From the NCBI GenBank assembly GCA_963736305.1, contig CAVTOD010000007.1, positions 1 through 64,000 on the forward strand: a stretch of 64,000 nt of DNA, written 5' to 3'. The notes under the pieces are model-generated. The model saw only the letters and a list, made by a program, of their open reading frames with translations, searched no databases and was not told the DNA's origin. Below are positions 25,582 through 33,996 of this stretch, piece after piece (the stretch's first letter is position 1; every line of letters starts with the position of its first letter). A program made the translations under genes and the position numbers. The DNA comes from DASUPK01 sp963736305. GTDB lineage: Bacteria > Actinomycetota > Thermoleophilia > Solirubrobacterales > 70-9.

Positions 25582-26610
25582 TTGTCCTTCGACGATCTGA
25601 AGCCGCCCAGCGCGGGGACCTGGGTCGAGTTCGCCGACGAGCGGCGCAAGCTGCTCCTCTACGGCGGTCCCGTCACCGACCCGCTCGAAAGGCTTGGGAA
25701 GGAGGGCTGGGTCGAGTTCGAGCTGCTCTCGACGCCCCGCGCCCTCTCCGGCGCCGCGGGACTGGGAGAGGCGGCCGCCCGCACGCACCTCGTCGCCGAG
25801 GGCGGGGTGCCGGCGGCCGCCGCGGCGATCGTCGATGACGTGGGGAGCGACCGCCTCGTCGCCTTCGGCGGCGGCCGGGTGATCGACTCCGCGAAGGCGG
25901 TCGCGGCCGTCCGCGGCGGCGAGGTGGCGGCGATTCCGACGACGCTCTCGGGCGCGCCGATGACGGCGATCCACCGTCTGCCCGAAGGCCACGACGCCGC
26001 AGCGGGGGTGAGGCCGGCCCTCGTGATCGCCTACGCCGACGCGATGACCAGCGCGCCCGAGCCCCAGCTGCGCGCGACAGCGATGAACGCCCTGGCGCAT
26101 GGCGCCGATTCGCTCTACACGCCGCTCGCCGATGAGACCTCCCGCGAAGCCGGGCTGCGCGGGGCCGAGATGCTCGGCCGTGCGCTCGATCAGGCGCCAG
26201 CGAAGCGGAATCGCTCCGCGCTCGCCCTTGGCGCGATGCTCTGCGGGATCGCCGTCGACCGCGCCGGAATCGCCCTGCACCACGTGCTCGGACAAACGAC
26301 CGTCAGGGTCCTCGGCACGCCGCACGCGGAGACCTACGCGGCTCTGCTGCCGCACACGATCGGGGCGATGCGCGAGCGTGCGCCCGAGCAGATCCAGGCC
26401 CTCGCGGCCGCCCTCGGCACGGACGCGGGCGGGATCGAGTCGCGGATCGCCGAGCTCGCCGGCGACCGCCACCTCGGCGAGCTGGGAGCCGACCGAGGAC
26501 GGATCGATGAGGTGCTCGACATCGCGATGGCCCGCCCCGAGCTCGAGCACATGACACCCGGCGAGGTGAGCCGCTCGGACCTCGCGGTGATTATCGACGC
26601 GGCCTGGTAG
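25582..26610 (+). CDS. Iron-containing alcohol dehydrogenase family (maleylacetate reductase-like)
   Basis: 342 residues from TTG 25582, one base after the tRNA 3' end; there is no later start codon before conserved sequence. The NAD-binding segment AFGGGRVIDSAKAVAA, the IPTTLSGAPMT motif, and the metal-binding histidines in NALAHGADSLY and ALHHVLGQ...TPHAETYAALLPH match maleylacetate reductases, which reduce maleylacetate to 3-oxoadipate in aromatic degradation. No other aromatic-degradation gene is nearby, so the substrate is uncertain. Confidence 0.75.
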   Translation: MSFDDLKPPSAGTWVEFADERRKLLLYGGPVTDPLERLGKEGWVEFELLSTPRALSGAAGLGEAAARTHLVAEGGVPAAAAAIVDDVGSDRLVAFGGGRVIDSAKAVAAVRGGEVAAIPTTLSGAPMTAIHRLPEGHDAAAGVRPALVIAYADAMTSAPEPQLRATAMNALAHGADSLYTPLADETSREAGLRGAEMLGRALDQAPAKRNRSALALGAMLCGIAVDRAGIALHHVLGQTTVRVLGTPHAETYAALLPHTIGAMRERAPEQIQALAAALGTDAGGIESRIAELAGDRHLGELGADRGRIDEVLDIAMARPELEHMTPGEVSRSDLAVIIDAAW

Positions 26611-26670
26611 GCATACGGGCTGGTATGACCCGCCTGTAACTGGCCGGTCTCCCGGGGTTTCGGTCTGGGC

Positions 26671-28335
26671 ATGGACGAGGAGAGGCTGCTCACCTATCAC
26701 CGCTTCACGCGGGAGCACGGCGTAAATCGCCCGCTCTACTTCCTCGCGCGCCTCGTTCTCGTCCCGTTCTTCCTCGCCTACCTTCGGCTTTCGCGCATCG
26801 GGCGCGAGCACGGCAAGGTCAAGGGGCCGCTGATCGTCGCGGCCAACCACCGCAGCTTCCTCGACCCGTTCGTGATCGGCGCATCGCTTCCCTGGCGGCG
26901 TCCCCTCCACTACGTGGCCAAGGTCGAGCTCTTCGAGAAGCGCTGGCAGGGGTGGATCCTCAACCGGCTCGGGGCCTACCCGGTGCGCAGGGGCCAGTCC
27001 GACGAGCAGACGCTGGTCACCTCGCGCGAAGTGCTGGAGAGGGAAGGGGCGGTCTGCATCTTCCCCGAGGGCACGCGGCATCGCACCGGCTCGCTGGCCC
27101 GGCCGAAGCGTGGCTTCGGCCGCCTCGCGCTCGAAACGGGAGCAGCGGTCCTGCCGGTCGCCGTCCACGGCACCGAGCAGGTCAGGCGGGGCTGGAAGAT
27201 CCGGCCCCGCAAGGTGAAGGTCCGGCTCGGCCGGGCGCTCACCTTTCCGCGAACCGAGGATCCCTCCCCGACCCTCGCGAACTCCGTCGGGGCGCGGATC
27301 TGGCCCGTGATCGAGCTGCAGTGGGAATGGCTCGGCGGGCTCCCGCCGCTCCGCAAGGCCGCGGTGATCGGCGCGGGCAGCTGGGGAACGGCGGTGGCCG
27401 TCCTGCTCGCCCGCGGCGGGCTCGAGGTGCAGCTCGGCACCCGCACGCCCGAGCGGGCGGAGGAGATGCGCGAGGCCCGGACCAACGAGCATTACCTCCC
27501 GGGGGTTCAGCTTCCAGACTCCCTCACCGTCAAGCGGGCCGCGGACATCGAGCTGGCGGGCATCGACCTCGTCTGCCTGGCCGTCCCGTCGGTCGCCCTG
27601 CCCCAGGCCGTCGGCGCGATCGGCGACCGGGTCGGCCAGCGCGCCTCCGTGCTGCTGCTGAGCAAGGGCCTGGTGGCGCCGATGGCGGCGCTGCCCTCGG
27701 AGTACGTCTCGGAGCGCATCCGCGCGCGCGCCGTTGCGTCGCTCGGCGGTCCCGCCCACGCCAAGGAGACGGTGTCCGGAACCGCTGCGCTGGTCCTGGG
27801 CAGCCGCGACGCAGACCTCCGCGATCAGCTCGGCAGCGTCTTCGACGAGGCCGGCCTGGTCTGCGAGCGCTCCGAGGACATGATCGGGGTCGAGGTCGCG
27901 GGTGCCGCAAAGAACGCCGCCGCCCTGGCCGGTGCCGCCGCGCAGGGGCACGGCATGAACGCCGCCGGGATCGCCACCGCCCAGGTCTGGCGCGAGTGCG
28001 TCGCGTACGCCCGGGCCCGCGGCGCGGAGCACGAGACTTTCGCCGGCATCGCCGGCGTAGGCGATCTGACCGCGACGATCCTCGCCGAGGGCAGCCGCAA
28101 CCGCCGGGCGGGTGAGCTCCTGGGCGAGGGAATCCCGGCTGAGCAGATCCCCGAGATCATCGGCCAGGCGTCTGAGGCGCTCGACTCGGTACCGCTGATC
28201 GCCGCAGCGGTGCGCAACGCCGGCATGAGCTCATCCGCTCTCGAGGGGCTCGCCGGCCTGATCGCCGGCGAGATCTCTCCGGCGGAGTGGATGGCCAGGG
28301 TCAGACAGGCGGAGCGGTTGAGGAGAGCGGCATGA
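26671..28335 (+). CDS. Fusion of PlsC-type acyltransferase and GpsA glycerol-3-phosphate dehydrogenase
   Basis: 554 residues in one uninterrupted frame. Residues 1-225 are a PlsC-like acyltransferase with NHRSFLD (N59, H60, D64) and FPEGTR (131-136), plus a membrane-associating N-terminus. Residues 229-554 are a complete NAD(P)-dependent glycerol-3-phosphate dehydrogenase: the Rossmann loop VIGAGSWGTAVA, the NEHYLPGVQLP segment, GVEVAGAAKNAAALAGA with its catalytic Lys, and GVGDLTATI. One protein would make glycerol-3-phosphate and carry an acyltransferase of phospholipid synthesis at the membrane. Confidence 0.93.
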   Translation: MDEERLLTYHRFTREHGVNRPLYFLARLVLVPFFLAYLRLSRIGREHGKVKGPLIVAANHRSFLDPFVIGASLPWRRPLHYVAKVELFEKRWQGWILNRLGAYPVRRGQSDEQTLVTSREVLEREGAVCIFPEGTRHRTGSLARPKRGFGRLALETGAAVLPVAVHGTEQVRRGWKIRPRKVKVRLGRALTFPRTEDPSPTLANSVGARIWPVIELQWEWLGGLPPLRKAAVIGAGSWGTAVAVLLARGGLEVQLGTRTPERAEEMREARTNEHYLPGVQLPDSLTVKRAADIELAGIDLVCLAVPSVALPQAVGAIGDRVGQRASVLLLSKGLVAPMAALPSEYVSERIRARAVASLGGPAHAKETVSGTAALVLGSRDADLRDQLGSVFDEAGLVCERSEDMIGVEVAGAAKNAAALAGAAAQGHGMNAAGIATAQVWRECVAYARARGAEHETFAGIAGVGDLTATILAEGSRNRRAGELLGEGIPAEQIPEIIGQASEALDSVPLIAAAVRNAGMSSSALEGLAGLIAGEISPAEWMARVRQAERLRRAA

Positions 28336-28354
28336 CCCTCAGTACGCTTGCAAT

Positions 28355-28921
28355 GTGCCGGATGAGGAGAACCTCGCCGCTAACAACGGTGAGCCGAAGG
28401 AGTCGAAGGCCGAGCTCGACCGCGCCTTCGAGCAGCTTTATCGCGATCACCTGCGCGACGTCTATTCGTACTCGTACTACCGGGTCGGGAACCACCACGA
28501 CGCCGAGGACGTCACCGAGCAGGCCTTCCTCCAGGCCTACCGTCACTTCGAGCGGGCCCGCCGCGAATCGAACGGCCGCCCTCTGCGCCCCTGGCTCATC
28601 CGCATCGCGCACAACCTCGCCTCGAACTACCACCGCGACCGGGCCCGCCGACCGCAGAGGGTTCTCGAGGAGTCAGAGCCGATTGCGACTCTGCACGGCA
28701 CCGAGCGGATCGTCGAGGGGCGGGAGGAGCTGAAGAGCGTGATGGAGCATCTGCAGCTGCTTCCCGACGACCGCCGTGACGCCCTGATCATGCGCTTCGC
28801 GCTCGGCATGGATAACCGCGAGATCGCGCGCTCATTGGGTCGCTCGGACGGAGCGACCAAGGTGCTGATCCACCGGGCGATCAAGCAGCTCGAGGAGGAG
28901 ATGAGCGTCAATGGCGGCTGA
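28355..28921 (+). CDS. ECF-type RNA polymerase sigma factor
   Basis: 188 residues from GTG 28355. Region 2 reads FEQLYRDHLRDVYSYSYYRV then DAEDVTEQAFLQAYRHF; region 4 reads LLPDDRRDALIMRFALGMDNREIARSLGRSDGATKVLIHRAIKQL in adjacent helices. The last 11 bases overlap the next gene, which fits sigma/anti-sigma coupling. The first 20 residues are polar and probably disordered. Confidence 0.9.
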   Translation: MPDEENLAANNGEPKESKAELDRAFEQLYRDHLRDVYSYSYYRVGNHHDAEDVTEQAFLQAYRHFERARRESNGRPLRPWLIRIAHNLASNYHRDRARRPQRVLEESEPIATLHGTERIVEGREELKSVMEHLQLLPDDRRDALIMRFALGMDNREIARSLGRSDGATKVLIHRAIKQLEEEMSVNGG

Positions 28922-29273
28922 GAGGACTGGCGACGTCGAGAACCTGCTGCGCTCGGCCCTGCGGCCGATCGAGCCCCCGGAGAAGTTCTCGGGGCGGGTC
29001 GAGGAGACACTGAGCGCGGTCACGGAGGCGGCCGCCGAGGAGCTCTCGGCCTGGGCCGAGGAGCTCTCCGATTCCGAGCTGCGTTCGCTGCGCGATCCCC
29101 GCAACTGGGTCCGCCCAGCCGCCGCGATCGCGGCCGGCGGCGTCGCCGCGGGCGGACTGGTGCTGGTGGAGCTGCGCCGCCGGAACCGGCCCTCACGCCT
29201 CTCGGAGTTGACGGACCAGGTCTCGGATATCGCCGATCAGGTCCGAGACCAGGTCCGCCACCGCCTCGACTAG
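28911..29273 (+). CDS. Single-TM protein, probable anti-sigma partner
   Basis: 120 residues. A charged helical N-terminal part of about 65 residues, one membrane helix (AAAIAAGGVAAGGLVLV, about 69-85), then a basic outside or inside tail. It overlaps the upstream sigma gene by 11 bases. No HxxxCxxC zinc motif is present, so it is not a classic ZAS anti-sigma factor. The role is inferred from position. Its stop overlaps the stop of the convergent DUF4383 gene in the palindrome CTAG (29270-29273). Confidence 0.7.
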   Translation: MAAERTGDVENLLRSALRPIEPPEKFSGRVEETLSAVTEAAAEELSAWAEELSDSELRSLRDPRNWVRPAAAIAAGGVAAGGLVLVELRRRNRPSRLSELTDQVSDIADQVRDQVRHRLD

Positions 29274-29710
29274 GTCGCCGCCGCTGTGCGGCCGACCGGG
29301 CGCGACGCGAAGTAGGCGATCACACCGGTGATGCCGAGGATCAGGTGCAGCACGTTGTCCTCGTTGTTGACCGGAACCAGCTTGATCAGCACGTCGTCCT
29401 TGGCGACGAAGGTGATCCCGCCGTCCCCGGTGGCGATGAAGCCGAGCGCGCAGAGGACGATGTAGAGGACGCCCACGAAGAGCGCCGCGCCGCGGGCGGC
29501 GGATCCAGCCGCCACGAGCAGCAGTGCCCCGATCGTGATGTGGACGACGTTGTGCCAGCCATTTACCGAGAGAACTCCGAACACGTCGTCGGTCCTGATC
29601 GAATCCCCCGTCGCAAAGCTCGCCTCGTAGAAGAACCCGATGATCCCGGCGATGACCAGTACTCCACCGACCAGCAGGCAGTAGAGCCTTGCGGGACTTG
29701 ATGCCTCCAT
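29270..29710 (-). CDS. DUF4383 four-TM membrane protein
   Basis: 146 residues with four hydrophobic helices and the DUF4383 signature (VLSVNGWHNVVHITIGALLL and DNVLHLILGITGVIAY). A strong Shine-Dalgarno sequence (AAGGAGG) precedes the ATG. Function unknown; such proteins are common in actinobacterial membranes. It is divergent from the SigK-like gene with 92 bases between starts. Confidence 0.9.
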   Translation of the reverse strand: MEASSPARLYCLLVGGVLVIAGIIGFFYEASFATGDSIRTDDVFGVLSVNGWHNVVHITIGALLLVAAGSAARGAALFVGVLYIVLCALGFIATGDGGITFVAKDDVLIKLVPVNNEDNVLHLILGITGVIAYFASRPVGRTAAAT

Positions 29711-29802
29711 CGCGACCTCCTTGCGGCCATGATCCGTTTAGGTGAACTCCTCGTAGCCATGTTCGTGGGCGCCGATCAAGTAGATCACCGGGAGGCGATC
29801 AG

Positions 29803-30375
29803 TTGACACGTGCGGAGCTGCTGAGGCTCGCGGACGAGGACCTGATGCCGCTGGTCGCGCGCGAGGACCCGCTCGCCTTCGAGGTCTTCTACGACCGGCA
29901 CGCGGGGGCTGCGTATTCGCTTGCCTACCGGATCGTCGGCAGCCGGACCGCGGCGGAGGACGTGACCCAGGAGGCGCTGATCTCGATCTGGCGGAGCGGC
30001 GCCAGATACGACCGCGCACGCGGGAGTGTCAGGGCGTGGACTCTCGGCATCGTCCGCAACCGCGCGATCGACCTGCTTCGCAAGGAGTCCGGGCGCTCGC
30101 CGAAGCTCGCCGCGGGCGGCGAGGAGCTGCTCGAGAGAAGCCCCGCCGAGGAGATGACCGACACGGAGGCACTGCGCCGGGAGACGGCGCGCGAGGTTCG
30201 CGGCGCCATCAAGGACCTCCCGGACGACCAATCCAGGGTCATCCAGCTCTCCTACTTCGGCGGCTTCAGCCACTCGGAGATCGCTGAGATGCTGAACGAG
30301 CCACTCGGCACCGTGAAGGGCCGGATGCGGCTCGGCATGGACAAGATCAGAGCGACCCTGGCGGAGGGCTGGTGA
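29803..30375 (+). CDS. ECF sigma factor, SigK-like
   Basis: 190 residues from TTG 29803 with GGGAGG eight bases upstream. Region 2: FYDRHAGAAYSLAYRIVG then AAEDVTQEALISIWR. Region 4: LPDDQSRVIQLSYFGGFSHSEIAEMLNEPLGTVKGRMRLGMDKIR, split by the turn. The downstream RskA-like partner supports SigK-type assignment. In mycobacteria, SigK answers redox state through its anti-sigma factor. The GTGA overlap at 30372 couples the two genes. Confidence 0.92.
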   Translation: MTRAELLRLADEDLMPLVAREDPLAFEVFYDRHAGAAYSLAYRIVGSRTAAEDVTQEALISIWRSGARYDRARGSVRAWTLGIVRNRAIDLLRKESGRSPKLAAGGEELLERSPAEEMTDTEALRRETAREVRGAIKDLPDDQSRVIQLSYFGGFSHSEIAEMLNEPLGTVKGRMRLGMDKIRATLAEGW

Positions 30376-31088
30376 TCGGGGACCACCCCGACAGAGACGA
30401 CCTGGTCGCCTACTCGCTCGGGGCGCTCGACCCGCGCGAGGCTGCGGCCGTGGAGGCGCACGCGCCGGGCTGCGCGCGCTGCACGAGGGAGCTCGAGGCG
30501 CTCGCTCCGGCGGTCGCGGTCCTCGGTGAGTCGGTCGAGCAGCTCGAGCCGCCGCCGGACCTGCGCGAGCGCGTGCTCGCGATCGTCCGCGAGGACGCCG
30601 AGGCGAAGCGGGCCGAGGCGCAGGTCGGCGAGACGAGCACCGAAGCAACGAGGCGGCGGGATCGCCGAGGCTGGCGGGGATTTGTGCTGCGGCCCGCGAT
30701 GGGCCTGGCGGCACTCGCGATTGCGGCCGCGGGAATCGGCGGATATCTGGTGGCCGGGAACGGCGATGGAGGTGGTGGAGGCGGCGAGACGGTGCCGGTT
30801 GTCGCCCAGCAGGGCATCGGCGGCACCCTCGCGGTCGGGAGCACCTCGTCGATGCTCGACCTGCACGGCCTCCACAGGCTGAGCGGCCGGGAGGTCTACC
30901 AGGTGTGGGTCGCCCACGGGCCGAACCTGAGGCCCTCGTCCAACTTCATCCCGGATGACTCCGGCCGCGCGATGACCGCGGTCGACGGCCATCTCGCCCC
31001 GGGCACCAAGGTGATGGTGACCAGGGAGCCTCACCCGGGCCGGACGACTCCGACCCCGCCGATCCTGCTCAGCGCCACGGTCGAGTAG
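30372..31088 (+). CDS. RskA-like zinc anti-sigma factor
   Basis: 238 residues from GTG 30372. The cytoplasmic N-terminus holds the zinc anti-sigma motif H30-x3-C34-x2-C37. A membrane helix at about 112-130 is followed by a Gly-rich linker and an RskA-type outside domain (GGTLAVGSTSSMLDLHGL, YQVWVAHGPNLRPS, HLAPGTKVMVT). It should hold the upstream sigma factor at the membrane until proteolysis. A rhomboid protease gene lies 71 bases downstream. Confidence 0.93.
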   Translation: MIGDHPDRDDLVAYSLGALDPREAAAVEAHAPGCARCTRELEALAPAVAVLGESVEQLEPPPDLRERVLAIVREDAEAKRAEAQVGETSTEATRRRDRRGWRGFVLRPAMGLAALAIAAAGIGGYLVAGNGDGGGGGGETVPVVAQQGIGGTLAVGSTSSMLDLHGLHRLSGREVYQVWVAHGPNLRPSSNFIPDDSGRAMTAVDGHLAPGTKVMVTREPHPGRTTPTPPILLSATVE

Positions 31089-31159
31089 ATCCGGTCCCGG
31101 TGGGTGAGGCGGGCGCTTGTGGCATAGCCGGGTAGCTCTCTCATCTAGGCTCACCCGGC

Positions 31160-32005
31160 GTGGAAGCCACCCAGACCCAGCGCCAGACGTGCTACCGCCA
31201 CCCGAACCGGGAGACCGGCGTCTCCTGCTCCAACTGCGGGCGGCCGATCTGCCCGGAGTGCATGACCTCGACCTCGGTCGGCATGCGCTGCCCCGAGTGC
31301 GCCAGGCAGACGACCAAGGTCCGGGCCGGCCAGAACGCGTTCGGCTCGGACGCGTCCAAGATGCCCGCGACGTTCGCCCTGATCGCGATCAACGTGATCG
31401 TCTTCCTGGTCGAGCTGGCCGGCGGCGGCGCCGGGCAGTTCAGCGGCGGCGGCTCGGTGATCCACGACGCCGGTCTGCGCGGCCCGGAGGTGGCGAACGG
31501 CGATTGGTGGCGAGTGATCAGCGGCGGTTTCCTGCACGCCGGGTTCCTCCACCTCCTGCTGAACATGTACGTCCTCTATATCGCCGGCAGCATCCTCGAG
31601 CCCGGCATCGGCACGCCGCGCTTCCTCGGCATCTACTTCGTCTCGCTGCTCGCGGGCTCTCTCGGCGTGCTGATCCTCGATCCGAACACGGTCACGGTCG
31701 GCGCCTCGGGCGCGATCTTCGGCCTGATGGCCGCCGTGATAGTGGTCGCGCGGGGGCGCGGCGTCGAGCAACTGGCTTCGCAGTTCGGGCTGTTCGTGGT
31801 CCTCAACCTCGTGCTCACCTTCTCGATCCCCGGGATCTCGATCGGCGGGCACATCGGCGGGCTGATCGGTGGCGCGGTCGCCGCCCTGCTTGTGATCTTC
31901 GTGGAGCGCCGGATGAGCGGCCGCCCGGGTTTCACCCTCGAGCTCGCCGGGATCGTGCTGATGATCGCGGCGACGTTCGCGGGGGCGTTAGCGGTCGCGG
32001 GTTAG
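31160..32005 (+). CDS. Rhomboid family intramembrane serine protease with zinc-finger N-terminus
   Basis: 281 residues from GTG 31160. The N-terminus is a B-box-like zinc finger (C11, H14, C23, C26, C31, C34, C44, C47). About seven membrane helices follow, with the catalytic serine in GASGAIFG (S183) and the histidine in GGHIGG (H231). The L1 region carries the WWRVISGGFLHAGFLHLLLNM signature in two parts. It cuts membrane helices. Being next to an RskA-like anti-sigma factor, it could act in that regulation, though site-2 proteases usually do. Confidence 0.93.
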   Translation: MEATQTQRQTCYRHPNRETGVSCSNCGRPICPECMTSTSVGMRCPECARQTTKVRAGQNAFGSDASKMPATFALIAINVIVFLVELAGGGAGQFSGGGSVIHDAGLRGPEVANGDWWRVISGGFLHAGFLHLLLNMYVLYIAGSILEPGIGTPRFLGIYFVSLLAGSLGVLILDPNTVTVGASGAIFGLMAAVIVVARGRGVEQLASQFGLFVVLNLVLTFSIPGISIGGHIGGLIGGAVAALLVIFVERRMSGRPGFTLELAGIVLMIAATFAGALAVAG

Positions 32006-32785
32006 CCCGCGGAGCCGGCCGCTGACCGCGCCGGCCACTCCGAAGCCGACGCCGATGGCCCTGCGCGCCACGCCGAAGCCGGCGCTCGCGGCCTCCTCGG
32101 TGACGTCGCGTGCGGTGCGGGCTCCCCCCTCGGCCGCCCGGCGGCCCAGGGCGGCTGCCCGGCCGACCATCTGGGCCGGGACGGTGGCCACCGAGCTGGA
32201 GCCGCGAGGCGGTGCCCACTCCTCGGTGTCCTCAGGTGGCGGGGTGGGAGCTTCCCGCGCGGGCCGCTTGATCCCGACCTTCTCGGCCAGCGCGTCCTCT
32301 CGGGTCTTTGCGCTGCTGCCGTTGCTCGCCCTGCGAGCTGAGGCTGCCCGCCGCTCGGCCTCCCTCTTCAGGTCCTCGACCGATCCCTTCAGCGTCGTCT
32401 TGTGTGCGCGCCGGGCGACCGGCCCGGGCAGCGGGATGCCCACCTCGAGCCCGAGCTTGTAGGTCGCCCGCGTGCGCTCGTCGCCGAGGTCCTCGAAGAC
32501 GTAGTGGCCGTCGGCGCCGTTGATGCCGTTGCCCTCGACGAAGTCCCATTCGATTCGCTGGGGCGCGTCGTAGCTGTAGTCGAGCGTGTAGTCGACCTTG
32601 CGGACCTTGGCGTCGATGAAGAGGCGGACGCGCTTCCCGCGCCCCTCCTTGTCCCAGTCGAGCACCTCGGTGTCGACGACGGCGCCCTGCCAGGAGGGGA
32701 ACGTCTCGTAGTCGATGATCGCCGCGAAGCAGGTGTCGATGGGCGCATCGATCTCGATGCTGTGCTCCGCCCAGTTCAAGCCCAT
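31988..32785 (-). CDS. SRPBCC (polyketide cyclase/coenzyme Q-binding) protein with extended tail
   Basis: 265 residues. Residues 1-145 are the START-like fold: HSIEIDAPIDTCFAAIIDYETFPSW and the RIEWDFVEGNGINGADGHY segment. A Ser/Lys/Pro-rich linker and a helical Ala/Gly/Arg tail of about 115 residues follow. It likely binds a hydrophobic ligand. Its start overlaps the BtuF-like gene by 10 bases, and its end overlaps the rhomboid gene by 18 bases on the other strand. Confidence 0.85.
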   Translation of the reverse strand: MGLNWAEHSIEIDAPIDTCFAAIIDYETFPSWQGAVVDTEVLDWDKEGRGKRVRLFIDAKVRKVDYTLDYSYDAPQRIEWDFVEGNGINGADGHYVFEDLGDERTRATYKLGLEVGIPLPGPVARRAHKTTLKGSVEDLKREAERRAASARRASNGSSAKTREDALAEKVGIKRPAREAPTPPPEDTEEWAPPRGSSSVATVPAQMVGRAAALGRRAAEGGARTARDVTEEAASAGFGVARRAIGVGFGVAGAVSGRLRGLTRDR

Positions 32786-33708
32786 GTTCTCTCCTCAACC
32801 CGTTCGAACGGCACGCTTTCGGGCGCAGCAACCCTATCCGGGTGCAGGAGGTGGGCGAGGAGCTCGGTGCCATCGACGAGCCTCGGGCCCGGCCTGGAGA
32901 AGGACGCGGCTCCGTCGACCGCCCAGATCCGCTCAGCGCCGGCGGCCGTGATCTCAGTCGAATGCGACTCCACCTCTGCGCGTGCCTGGCGCGCGTCCCA
33001 TCCACACGGCATCGCGACCACGACGTCCGGCCTCGAGGTGGCGATCTCCTCCCAGGTCGCCGTCGGGCATTTGCCGCCGCGGACGCAGAGGAGCGGTTCG
33101 CCGCCCGCGGTCTCGATCATCTCCGGGACCCAGTGGCCGCCGGTGAAGGGCGGGTCGAGCCACTCGAGCGGCAGGACCCTCGGCCGGTCGGTGCCCTGCA
33201 CGGCGGTGCGAACCTCGTCCAGCCTCGATTCCAGCGAGAAGCGAAGCTCCTCCGCTCGGTCACTGACCCCCGTGACCTCGGCAAGCCGGTCGATGTCGTC
33301 GAGGACCTCGCCGAGGTCGTCCGGATCGAGCGAGATCACCTTTGGCCGGCTGTCGAGCCGGGCCGCCACCGCAATGACATCGTCATAGGAGACCGCGCAC
33401 ACCTCGCAGAGGGCCTGCGTGACGATCAGGTCGACGCCGAGCTCCGCCAGCGCCGCCTCGTCGAGGGCGTAGAGGTGCTTGCCCTCACCGGTCAGGTGCC
33501 TCACCTCCGCATCGATCTCTCCGGCGGTAGGTCCGGCGGCGGTGTTTGTGGCCGCCGAATATGCGCGCACGAGGCTCCTCGTCAGATGACGCTTGCTCGA
33601 CGCCTCCGGCGGGTAGTCGCACTCGTGTGTGACGGCGACGACTTGACCGCCCAGGCCGAGGGCGAATAGCATCTCGGTCGCGGACGGGACCAGGCTCGCG
33701 ATTCGCAC
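32776..33708 (-). CDS. BtuF-like cobalamin/metal-chelate binding protein, no signal peptide
   Basis: 310 residues from GTG 33708. The periplasmic-binding fold is typical of BtuF: ASLVPSATEMLFALGLGGQVVAVTHECDYP, then VDLIVTQALCEVCAVSY and GGHWVPEMIETAGG. Unlike transporter-linked BtuF it lacks a signal peptide and no ABC genes are near. An apparent insertion of about ten residues (AYSAATNTAAGP) follows TRSLVR and is encoded by a 24-base sequence found again at 45492. The start is nine bases from the divergent start at 33718. Confidence 0.85.
   Translation of the reverse strand: MRIASLVPSATEMLFALGLGGQVVAVTHECDYPPEASSKRHLTRSLVRAYSAATNTAAGPTAGEIDAEVRHLTGEGKHLYALDEAALAELGVDLIVTQALCEVCAVSYDDVIAVAARLDSRPKVISLDPDDLGEVLDDIDRLAEVTGVSDRAEELRFSLESRLDEVRTAVQGTDRPRVLPLEWLDPPFTGGHWVPEMIETAGGEPLLCVRGGKCPTATWEEIATSRPDVVVAMPCGWDARQARAEVESHSTEITAAGAERIWAVDGAASFSRPGPRLVDGTELLAHLLHPDRVAAPESVPFERVEERTWA
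33534..33557 (-). repeat. 24-base interspersed sequence, copy inside the BtuF-like gene
   Basis: The reverse complement of this stretch equals bases 45492-45515 exactly, over 24 bases. Its ends CGGCGG/CCGCCG are inverted. It encodes the AATNTAA part of the BtuF-like protein in a place where relatives usually have fewer residues. Confidence 0.7.
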
Positions 33709-33717
33709 CCCACGAAT

Positions 33718-33996
33718 ATGGCACTTCTGAACGACGAGGAGATCAAGGAGGGGCTCAAGGGCCTCGACGGCTGGCGACAGCGCGGCGAGTACATCGTCAA
33801 GAGCTTCGATCGCGAGGACTTCGTCGGCTCGGTCAAGTTCGTCGACTCCATCGTCGGGCCCGCCGAGGAGATGGGCCACCACCCCGACATCGCGATCTCA
33901 TGGAGCCAGGTCGAGGTGGCGATCTCGACGCACGCCGAGGGCGGCATCACCGAGAACGACTTCGTGCTGGCGAAGAAAGTGGAGGAGCTGGCCTAG
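33718..33996 (+). CDS. Pterin-4a-carbinolamine dehydratase
   Basis: 92 residues, the full family length. The active-site motif EEMGHHPDIAISWSQVEV carries the catalytic His pair and Trp. It dehydrates 4a-hydroxytetrahydrobiopterin, recycling the cofactor of aromatic hydroxylases; it may have another pterin role here. Only nine bases separate its ATG from the divergent GTG at 33708, so there is no room for a Shine-Dalgarno sequence and the mRNA may be leaderless. Confidence 0.94.
   Translation: MALLNDEEIKEGLKGLDGWRQRGEYIVKSFDREDFVGSVKFVDSIVGPAEEMGHHPDIAISWSQVEVAISTHAEGGITENDFVLAKKVEELA

Noticed and set aside
25519..28032. 837-codon open frame on the minus strand
   Set aside because: It is antisense to two well-supported genes (Fe-ADH and PlsC-GpsA) and has the Arg/Gly/Pro/His-rich composition of a GC-driven shadow frame.
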